Assembly (NCBI GenBank): GCA_005223375.1
Contig: RXOD01004977.1
Location: forward strand, 1 to 16,730
Reading direction: 5' to 3'
Length of the DNA: 16,730 nucleotides
DNA from: Amoebophrya sp. AT5.2
Taxonomy: Eukaryota > Sar > Dinophyceae > Syndiniales > Amoebophryaceae
In this document: positions 1 to 10,900 of the stretch, piece after piece
How positions within the stretch are numbered: position 1 is the stretch's first letter
Layout of the letters: the number at the start of each line of letters is the position of its first letter
Program-made: the position numbers and the translations under genes
The notes under the pieces: model-generated
What the model was told of the DNA's origin: nothing
What the model saw: the letters and a program-made list of their open reading frames with translations, nothing else
Database searches by the model: none

Positions 1-1974
1 AGCCCCTGGAACAGGGTCGTCTCGCACTTCAGCCGCAGAACTTCCACCTGGTTCGCGCTGTGCAGGAGGAGGCGGAGCAGCGGCCTCGACATCGGCACCA
101 GCATCTAGTACTCCACAACTATAGATCGCGTACTGGCCGGGGACGCGCTCGGTGCAAACACATCCTGGGCACCGAAACGCCGGACGAGGTTGCCCAAGGC
201 GAACATTTCCAGACCGATGCGCCGTCATCGTGAGGGCGGTTCCTCCGTCGCGGTCGACCAGGGTCATCAGTTCGTCTTTGGTCTCGGGCAAGACTTCGTA
301 ACACACGTATTCGCACGGCTTACGCGGGTGGATGTCCCAGCAGGGGTCTGCGCGCTTGAACAACTTTTGCAGTCGCAGAAACGCGTCCCACTCACCCGTG
401 TAGTGGAGACTTACCCATCGTTGTCCTTGTTTGGGCTCGACCTTCTGCGGCGGTTTACCGTCTTTCAACGGTTGGGGCAGCGCCTTGTACGGCGAGATCT
501 GGAGGAATATGCTGTCTCCATCCTTCCCTGACTCCGGTAGGTCAATATAGCGGTACATACGGATGACCACCGGCCCCTCTTGCGTGAGCTGCGGTAGGTT
601 CCCGACCTCTTTGTTTTCCATCAGGAACTTCCTCTCACCACCCGTGGGCTCGGTGCGGAACTCGAAACCAACCCGGGGCTCGTCATTCCGTTGCTCGGAC
701 TCCGCCCTGCGCACCGCTTTCCCGAACTCGATGAGACGCAAATACTCCTCCCGCGTGACTGCGCGGACGTCGCTCGTTAGTTTTCGCCAGATCTCGGAAA
801 TTTCAGCTAGTGGAAAAACAGCGTCCTCGAACAACAGGTTGAGCGAGGTCGCGTCCACGATTAACCGCCCCAATCCACTTAGCTTTCTGACTGCAAGGAA
901 TAGTGCAGATAGCTGCGTTGGTATTCCCATACCAATATCGTAAACCGTGCAGAGGCCCTCGAGTAGATGCTCGACTAAATGAAACCGCAAAATGAAATCC
1001 AAGACCGGCTCCAACACGATCTTACGGAACCCTGAAAATTTGGCGTCGCTTCGTATCGGGTGGTACGCCTTCCCCAGCAAGCATGTCGGGAACTCCCGCC
1101 CCTCCATCCAGAAGCCGTGTCGCAAGATCAACAGGAGCCGTATCAGGATCAACCTACCTGCCAGCGGCCACTCCGCGAGTTCTTTCTCTAGCTTCGGCAC
1201 CATGGCCTCGAAGAATTCGTCGTCATCAACCTTGTCACGTCCTTTCTGCAGTCTATGCAGGATTTCTTCCTTGACCTCCTCGATAGTCCTACCCTGCAGG
1301 ACCGGAGAATCGCAGACACCACCGCAAAGCTCGCTAACATCGATCTCGCCGGTGGTGGAGTTGTATCGCCGTGCTTTGCTTACGACCTCGATACGCACCT
1401 GGCCCTTCAGATCATACCTTTTCCCGCTCATGAACTCAGTCAGGCGGAACTGCGGTGTGACAGCAATGTCCCGATGCGAGACCACGTCGTACAGAAGCCC
1501 CTGCATCGCCTGCAGTTTGGTGACGGTCGGGTACACCGGTCGTACAGTCACGGAGTCCACTGATGGGAAGGCGATGTCGGCCGCGTACAGCTGCCCTTCG
1601 CGGCTTTCGCGGAAGTCCCCCACGGTGACCTTCACGGTGACAACCTCGGAGGTCGGCAAGGAGACTTTGGGAATGCTCCAGACGGAGGCGTAGTGAAGCA
1701 GGTGGTAAACACGGCGCAGTCCGACGTCGGCGGGCCTTCGGAGCGAGAGACTCTTCTGCTCTCGGTCGTCGTTCACCACTGGTGCGGCGCCAGCTTCGTC
1801 ATCACTGTCGGCGCCACTACTTCCCGTCTTCTTCTCCTTATCGGTTCCCAGTTTACTTGCTTCTTTCTTGATGTCTTCCTCACGAATTTTCCCGATTCCG
1901 AAAATGTCGACCAGGTTCTTCTTCAACTGATCAAACGTCACTCCTGCATCTGCCTTCTCCCCGGAATCCATCTT
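1..1974 (-). other. Unassigned C-terminal part of the polyprotein after RNase H (residues 4161-4818, continues)
   Basis: About 658 residues follow RNase H before the window ends. First comes a charged Lys/Glu/Asp linker (about 4160-4230). A beta-rich stretch with many Val and Thr follows (about 4240-4390), then a helical, hydrophobic part (about 4430-4560), and a section ending with Cys pairs (CEYVCY; CPGCVC around bases 165-145) and a Pro run. I looked for the integrase HHCC zinc site, the D,D-35-E catalytic triad and a chromodomain, and found none. Integrase may be encoded further on, beyond base 1. The segment at 787-981 resembles the fingers part of an RT and is reported separately in the findings. 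Confidence 0.5.
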
Positions 1975-4900
1975 TGACCCCGTGTCAGCCAGGGTGTGAC
2001 CACTCCCATTCACTGGCACCATATAAATTTCACGTTCGGAGAAGATTGCCAAGATCTCACTAGTCATAGCGACAAGCGAACGGATGGTCGTCACCGACGC
2101 GCACAGACTCCAGAGCTGTGAACCGGTCAGCGCCGTGTTATCGTGATAAATCACGATTCCCACCCAGGGCAGGCGAGGGACGATGACGCGCGCGAAAAAG
2201 AGTAATCCAGTTATCTCCATCATGATGGATGAAGCCCCAATCCGCTCCTGATGCTCCTTGGCAAACTTCCGCGTGGCGGCCAGGAACATCCTCTGCTTTC
2301 CACGTTGGTACTGCAGACCGTAGACGTTCCCGCGAATTCTACTACTATCCAGCAGGCAACGCAGGATCGGGTTCTCGTGACTCGGTTTGGTTCGCCAGTT
2401 GCGCGCGGCATCCAGGTCGATGGTGCACAGCTCCACGGCGTCACTGACGGCGCGGCGGATCCGACAGAAACACTCCTTCGCCTTTTTGTCCTCCCGTAAC
2501 TCCTTGAACTTCTTTTTATCCAGTAAGAAAGACTTGAGGTATTCTTCGTCGTACTCGATGAATGCTTCGCGTAAATAATTCATCTTGCAGAGGAATCGTT
2601 TGAGTGCCCGCGGATTCTTGGTTACCATGTCCCAGCTGTAGGCGCGGATAGCTGAGACCTTGTCCCGCGAAGGTATGCGGCAGCGGCGCGGGAAATCAAG
2701 CGTCCACCCCAAAGCTTCAACTACTCGCCCGACGCGAAACTTCTTGAGAGACATGACCATCCCACTCTGGGTACTTCTCACCGCCACCCAGGTACATCGC
2801 GTCAACAAACTCCACAGCCCCTGGAAGGTAAAATTCACGTCGTCAACATACGGGATCAAGTGCTCCTCCCCCGGCGTCGACCGCAAAATCCCTTTGATCC
2901 GCTCTTTGAGTTTTGCTTCGCTTTCAGCACGCTCGCCGCTCGGGTCGTTCTTCGGGAGGTCGAGAAACGGGTTGGACGCGAGGAAAAACTCGGAACAACC
3001 TTCGAACCCCAGCTCGTCGGCGCAACTACTCAACCCGACATAAACCCGGCTGCAGCACTGGTTAGCGTTCGACCGCACCCACTGGAAGACCTCCCGCCCC
3101 TCGGCACATGCACCTTCCAATTGGCTCAGGCATGTCTTGATGAAGCTCGGCGGCCCTTCCCCCAGAACGAAAAGGATTTTCTCCTCGCGCGTCATAGGCC
3201 GTTGGCGCCGCGGCTCGTCAGGTTCAGCGATAAAAGTAGGGCAGGAACCATGCTCAGGTCCCGTGTTGGTTCGCAGTCGACGGTACTCCTCGAGCAGCTC
3301 TTCCTCGGCAATGTCCTGCAAGTCCACGGCTTCGGCGTCGAAGCGGAGCCCCTGGCGGAGGGAGTAGATCTGGTCACAGTTCACACTGGTCTCCCCGGTC
3401 TCGCACTTCGTGAAAAGATCTTTCTCGCCACCGAGCAGATGGTCGTGCCCGTATTTCGCCCCGAGTCTTTCGGCTTCCTGCTCCAAAACTCCATCTTCGA
3501 AAATTTCTTCACCGATGCTGAACTCCTCGGCCGGCAATCCAGGATCTCGGAGGCCCCCGAAGGACATCTGGGACCCAGCACAAAAGAGCTGAGGCGCCCA
3601 TTTTACCCCGAGGAAAAGCCGTAGGGGACTTCGCGTGATGCATTTGTAAACCCACCCGGTTACGCGTTGCAGTTTCTCGCTGAGTTGGTACTGCGAAAAC
3701 CCTTTCGACATGTCGCCTTGTGCGATTCCCTCGTAAAGTTCAGCGTCCTCATTCAGCAGGTTGCGCACCGCGACATGGGTTTCACTTGATGTGAGGTTCG
3801 TGTTGGGTTTGCGGTTCGGTACCCCGAAGACGTTGGCCCCTACGTCCACCGCGTCCACGGACTCCACGAAGCTCACCAACGTCGCAAAGACTAAGGAGCA
3901 GCAGAGTGCAATGAGTTTCCACCCCCACGCAGAACTGGACCTGCGTTTCACCTTCGCCTGGAGTCTATCGATGCTCTTCCGGTCGCGGGACCACATCTTG
4001 GCGGCGTCGACCTGCTTGTCCGTGAAGAGCAGTCGACTTTTTCCGGGACTGCTGAGTTTCCGGAAGTTGATGGCCTTACCCCCTTCAGCAACATCTTCCT
4101 CTAGCTCGTCCTCGGAAAATAATTTGTGTTTGTCGATTACGACCGCCCCGCTCGTTTGTAGGGAACCTGCCCCACTTTCTCCCTCGAAGTAGCTCACGCG
4201 GAGGAAGTTGCGATGATCACTCCCACCATCGTCGGTGGGGCTTTGTTCTCCCTCGTCCTCGTCGTCGCTACCATCTTCGTCATCCGCAAGCGACCCATCC
4301 AGTACTCCGCTGTAGCGTAGAAGCGGGTCCACCTCGAACCGGGCCCGGCGAAGTTTCTCGTTCTCGGTGCTCTGCTGGAACTTCTCTGCTCCCATGGCGA
4401 GCGCCCCGATCGGGAAATCGTCCTCATCAGGTTCGGGTCCATACGCCCGGTAGGAGCAGAACATCTGTTTGGTCTTCGGCACGTCCCGGTCGACCTTCTC
4501 CTCTTTCTCCTCGGCCTCGAGCGCGAAGTTGACAGCGAGCTGGCAGTGACGCGTCGGCGCTTGTTCGTCGGTGCTTAGCTCTTCGGCGATCGCGGCCAGC
4601 TTCTCTCGACTAGCACCCTGACCTTCGGTTCCAACAAAATGTCGGAAAAGTCTGACGTAATCCTCATTGCGGTGCCGGTTCGGAGCGCGCAGAACGTAGG
4701 TCGGTACAACAGCGCGGTGGCTGAGTGAGTACAGGTTCTGCATCAAGTAAGCTCCGAGCACGTCCGCTTGACTTCCAGCGTGTCCCATCGTGTACCCCAT
4801 TCGCGCCATCGTACTGTGTCCGATGATGATGGAGTCGTGCTCAAAGAGCCAGTGGACGACCATGACGTTGACACCGCTCTGGACGGTGTCCGGTCCGATC

Positions 4901-7900
4901 AAGTTGCTGACCCGGCAACCACTGTTCGCGCACTCGAAAAATTCATGCTCGACGGCGAGTTCGCGATTTCCGCCCGGGACGGGACAGTCGGGCACCCTGT
5001 ACCCGCTTTCATCTCCTATCGGCGAGAAGTCCAAGCTCCCGCTCTTCTTGTTGCGTACGTGGCCACCGAACATGAGCTGCACCGTGCAATATTTCAGCGC
5101 TTCCGTGCACGCACTAGCCCCAGGCGTCCCGAAGAAAACGCGCTCTTTGTACTCCTTAATCCTCTTGTACGGTATTTTGAAGACGGCTAAAAAGTAAATG
5201 TTCCCCAGCACCTGACCGGAAGGGATGCGCCCGGTTGTACACCCGCTGTCGAGCAGGACCTGGGTGATTGGAGCTGGCCCTCCCGGGGACGGGACTCCGA
5301 CGTATATGCGGTTGCTCAGGCAGTCCTGCTGGACCTGCACGACCTGCCCGGTCGGGGAGACGGCGAGCTGCATCAGTGCTTCCTTCCCCAGCCGTCGCAG
5401 CTGTTCGCTATCGTACTCGGCCGAAACCGTCTTGCGGTAAGTGCTCGTCCCACATGTCTCGTCGCTCAGGAACTGGGCCAACCGATGTCGTAAACCAAAA
5501 CTCCACGCCCATATTTGTTGTCGCATGAGGCGCAAGAGGCGGCCACACCAGGTGCGTGCTGTAGGTCCACTCCCGTCAGGGTTCATTCCAGCCTCGTACA
5601 GCAGATCGGCAGTTCGTTCGGACGCCCGCACGACCTCTGGTTTTTCGTAGTGCGTTCGGCGGCGCAACTCCATCGCGACGGCGCTGTCCCCTTCGCTGTC
5701 GACGCACGTGTTTATCAATCCGCCCGGTACCGAGTCGCGCAAGGGGTCTTCCCCTTCTAGGATCGTGCGGAGATCGTCTCGGCAGATCCCACCGTCGATA
5801 CGCAGCTCGCACACGCTGTCGGTGCGCAGGAGAAGTAGTGTCTTCTGCCCGGTGTGGTTCCATACACCGACGTATTTACACTCCGATCCTTTCCCGGAGT
5901 CGTACTTGATGAAGCCAAAGTCCGGGTTTCGGAGGACGCATAGACCCTGCGCGAGGCTGAGCCCGATGCTTCCGAGTAGGTAGTCCCCCATGAACCCCAT
6001 CACGTGTGAAACAGCGTCACTGATGCGTTTGAAGTAGCGGCGGCGCCGGTTGGGTTCGATGGGCGCTCCTGTCGTCGCGCACTGCTGCTTCGGCGTTCCG
6101 TCCTCGCGCTGATCAACCCCGACGAAGTACATGTTCTTCAAAATAGTGTCCTTGAATCCAGCGTCACCGTTCATACTACCCCAGGCACCGCTATTTTCAA
6201 CAGCGCGGGAGACACGCTTTGTCCACGTTCGTCCGCTCTCGCCATCTCCGCACCCGATGGTGAAAATGAAACTGAATTCCCATGCGATTCGCCGACCACG
6301 GTCTTTGCCCAGCGACTCGAAACCCCGCGTGACCTCTTCTAAGTACTCGTCGACACGGCCCTGAATGTTTCTACATGCTCCCTCCACGTCAGTGTCCCCT
6401 TCGTGGTCTCCGAGGTCGTGCACCAAGAACCGTTTCGTCGGCCCGAGAACGCACCGTCGCAGTTCATGTGCGAAACTGGTCGTGGTTGGCGAGCACCGCT
6501 GCTTTCCAGCTTCGTGCTTTGTGCGGGGAAGGCGCGAAATCTCCACGTCATACCCGCTTCGCTCCAGTGCTTCCGGGTGGGCAAACCCTCCCAGGTCGTG
6601 ATAAACGAAGTAATTGTTGCCGCTGTTGCGCTTGATGCGGTTCCCCGCCCGGACCCTCTTATCATCTACCTCGGTGACGCAGCACCAACAGCGGTCCCCT
6701 TCGCGCTTGCGCACGACCAGCCCGCAAACAATTTCGGCGAGATGCGCGTAGAACTCCAGTCCCCAGTACAAAAGGAACACCTTGGCGTCGTAGCTCCAGG
6801 CCAAACAACTCCAGCACCACGTGTGAACGTCCAGCAGCACTTCGCGGGAACTGCTGTTTTTGCGTGTGACCTTTTGCCATCTGGATGTGCGTCGGCGGCG
6901 CCAATGCCCCGAAGAAGCGAAGTTGTACAGCAAGATCAGCAGCCCGTACTGCCTGAACCACCAGTACATGCCGACGATCGCCCCGAGCATGAGCAAACAC
7001 TCGAGGAAAAGACCGACAGCTTCTCCAGATTCGGAGGCTTCTCGGGCGGTCTGGTCAGTACCCCGACCGACGACGACGACACTAGGCTTGAGCGTGGTGT
7101 CGACAGCATCGAACATGAAGGGTTTGGCCTGCTGCTGCTGGGCACCGTCAGCAGGTGGGTCCAGTCCTCCTCCTGCGTTTTGCGTGTCCTGACCAGGCTT
7201 GGTGTAGAAGTACGTGGGTTCGGAGCGGTGGGACGATGGAATGCTGTCGTCCGATGGAATGCCGGGCAGCTCGCCGTCACCAAACAAGTCGAACCCATCC
7301 TCGCTTTCCGGGTCTACGGCTGCGTCAGCATCTGCGGTCAGTCCGAATCGGTCGTTTGCGGCTGCGGCGCTACTATTCTTCACGACGTTCGACGTGGCGT
7401 CGCCACAAAGCAGCTCAGGCCCATTCCCGCTTGTCCCCGCGTCATCAAACTGTCCGACTTCAGAATTATTTTCCCTAGGCGGAAGTCCCCAAAACGGGCT
7501 GCCCCCGTCGCTGGAGTCATCTTCAGACCCGTCCCTGACCTCAATGTCGTCCCAGCGCACCCGGAGGCAGCGCTTCCACGCCGGACTCACTTCTCCTGAA
7601 AGTAGGTACTCGTAAGCGCCGAACTGGAACCGGGTGCAGATGTGCCCTACGTCGTTCAGGGCCTCGACCCAATCCTTGCGATCCTGGAATCCCCACTCGG
7701 GGTGCTCGAGCAGCTCTATCACGTCGCAGGCGGTGTCGCGGCACCCAGCCACCGGCTTCAGGATCTGGTCGTTGATGGCAGAGCGGATTCCAGCTGCTAC
7801 AACCCCACGGCACCGCAGACGGTGTCCACGAGCGAACCCGCGATGGCAGAAAACAATTTTTCGTGCCCAGTTTCCCGGCGAGAGGCGACGGTACACCTGC

Positions 7901-10900
7901 CCTTGGTAACAGAAACTACTCCATCCGTCTTGTTCACATCTGGCACAGCAAACCTCCCACATGCGTGTTCGCGCGGCCCCGAGCACGTTTTCGAAGCAAA
8001 CGCTGTAGCTTCCCTTTACCGTGTTTCCGACTTCGTGGTCGGCGTCCACGAAGAAACCATCCCACGCGGCTACTCCATCTCCCCCATTCTCGAGCGAGAC
8101 GACGATGTCGCAGAACTCGACACTCGGTATTCCCGCCTTGTGGTGTTCAACGTTGCCGTGGTCCCCGAAGATGAAATCTTTGGTCACCTCTCCTCTGAGC
8201 TTGGGCAGGTCTTTGCTGATGTCCTGGAGAAGGAGAGGGTCATCGGAGCAGCGGAGCCAGGCCACGTTATTGACGTGGACATGGAGGCGGCGCAACTGTT
8301 TCGCAGCACCCACAACGCGGCTCCACAGGAGGAAGGGCACGGCCAGTTGTTGCGCGCGGAGGCTCGGCTCAAGAGGGATGACGGGGGACAAGGTCTCGTC
8401 GTTCGCGGCGCCGGGTACGGAAGGACACGAGGTTTCTGCTGGCTCGATCCCTTTCACGAAGTCCATTAGTCGTCGCGGAGTTAGCGTGAATCCCTTTTCG
8501 CGAATCTCGTCAATGTTGCGTCCTTGGCGGAGGAGGGAGATAACCTGGAGTGGTTCGAGTCCGCAACTCTCGCGGATCGAGCGCAGCTCTTCCTCGCTCG
8601 GCATCCGAATTAACGGAGCGGCAGCTTCGTCTTGCCTCATCATGCGGTACGGCTCGGTCGGGAACGCGATTGCTTCCTCTGGCGTCATTTCCACCATGCT
8701 GTTGACGATGCCACGGCCTCCGTTGGTCCTCATTTCGTGGAACGGCTCTGAGCGGCTTTCTGCAGTTGTCGATTGCAGGCAGGGCAGTGAAGAGACAAAA
8801 CACGGCTCCTGATCGACTACTGCGCACGTCGAACTTCCACATGACCCGTAGCGTCGCTGTTGGAAGGACGAGAATACCCCCTCCGGCTTATTCGACATAC
8901 CGCTGGTGACGATCCCCTTGCTCTCGGGTTTCCCACCACTACTACTGCTCGCTTCCGGTCCACCGGGTGGTTGGTATGAGGGGAGTTCGTGTTCCCCGGG
9001 TTGGAGCCTCTGGTAGGCCTTCCCCACGCCGTGCTCAACACTATCACCTCCGGCGTCGTCCTCGGCCCAGTATGCGTAGTCATCCCAGTTGCTGGAGTAG
9101 GACTGGTAGGCGTCGCCGATCCGATCCACTTCAGCATGGTTCCCGGCCTCGAGCGCTTCATAGGCACCATCCAGGTATCCCAGCGACATGCCCTCCAGCA
9201 TCCAAAAATAGTCCGTGTACACCTCGTCGACATCATCGTAGTCCACTGACGCGCAGTATTGCGAGATACACTTGTTCACCGTGGGGTCGCTGGTGGCTTT
9301 CGAGGCGAGCTCGGCGAACTGCAGGACGAGGTCGTAATACCGGGTCTCCTTCAGCGATTCCTTCACCTCGCTGTTGCGCTGTTCATCGAGGAGCTTCTGC
9401 AGGGCTTCGCGACCCAACCGCGCGGTAGCGGTAATTTTTGCTACGAGTCCCGACGGCGCTGAGGGCGCGGCACGTCTCTTGCACTGGACTCCCACTGGTA
9501 GCGCCCCTGGGATTAACCTCTTGCGTGTCGCTAGTAGTACTCCGGGGCAAATCCACACCTCCTTTCCGTTGATCGTGACGAGGATGCCCTGATGCCTAAT
9601 TCCACACTCCTCGCAGTTCCGCGTGAGCATTTTACCGACACCGGCGGCGAGGGCGGCTCCTCCAATCATGTCGGCGGTGGTGTGGAATCGGGTGTGGTGC
9701 TTCATGTCACAAACGGGCCTGAAAACAGGGCGGTCGTCACCTTTACCTCGTAGGCGGTTCTCCTTCCCCGCGTTGTTCAGCCCCTTTCCGTTCTCGCGCT
9801 TCCCTTTCCCGGTGCTGATGTGTTTTCCGTTACCCTTCTTACCTCCTTTGCCTCCTGGTCCATATTTCGGACCCCCTTTCATACCACCACCTTTTCCTCC
9901 AGCTGCTTGCCCCTTGCCAAGCGCACGCCCTTTCACCGCGTCCATCGAAGCAAGATTCTGGCGGTCAACATGCTCCTGCACCCAATCTCCGTTTTCAGTA
10001 TCTACTTCGCGGCAGATAATTTCGCTGTTGTCGGTCTGCTCCCCCTCCCCTTCGGAAGCTACATCCAAGACGCGCATCATCTGCCCATGATCGTGACCAC
10101 AGCCGCAGTCGTCGATAGAGCAATTCTCACGCCAACACCACCCGTCTTCGTATGCGTTGTAGCGTACCCGTCCTCCTGCCTGCTGCCGCGCTGTCCGCTT
10201 CGGCCGAAACGCGTGCTGATGGCCGAGCTTCACGATCTTCTTGTGCTTCGACAGGCAGTGCTCGATCACGTTGTCGAGCGTCATCACGTACTCCTCGTCC
10301 GATTCGTCTTCGGCGCGCCCCTGAATTTCCCCGCTGATTTCCTCACGGTAGGAGGTCTGCGTCACGTAGTTATCCATCCAGCCTTGGCTGAAAACTCCGG
10401 CGGCAGTTACAGCGGCCGCGAATTCCCGCGTTCCGTGTTGCGGGCTGGGCCTCACATGGTCGAACAGTTTCATCCGCTGCATCACCTTGAGTTGGGCTTC
10501 GGCCCACTGCCCGGCCGCGACAGGTGCGCAACCTAACTCGGTGTCGAGCGGTATGTACCGCATCCGGTACAGTTGGACCAGCACATTCTGGCACTGGACC
10601 TTGCAGGCGTCGTAGTAGTTCCATTCGAATTGGACGAAGAGGCAGATTTCTTGTCCGTTCCCAAACTCCTGCGACTGCTCCTGCAGAGACTCGAGCGCGC
10701 TCTTCGCTTCCGCGGAAACCAATTCCAAATGTTCCATCAGCAGCGGACGAAATCCGTGGCAGGCGTAATACGCGATCCGCTTGTCCAAAGCGTTCACCCA
10801 GCCGATTGGGTCTGCAGCAGCACCTTTCGCCGTGTGATCCAGTTTTGGTGGCGCTACCGTCAGGCTCGCAATGCCTTTGTCTTCGACGTAGGAGCTGCCA

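Noticed and set aside
2839..3714. Possibility that the polymerase is an RNA-virus RdRp
   Set aside because: The catalytic motif is YVDD, a Lys-x-F/Leu-Gly motif D/E follows, and an RNase H with four ordered acidic residues and an aspartic protease share the frame, all pointing to a retroelement.
6403..7599. 398-codon open frame on the plus strand
   Set aside because: It lies wholly antisense to the membrane module and linker of the giant frame, has no recognisable domain, and adjacent plus-strand frames of similar quality occur all along the window.
7642..8469. 275-codon open frame on the plus strand
   Set aside because: It is antisense to the Cys-rich part of the polyprotein, with no domain signature; treated as a shadow.
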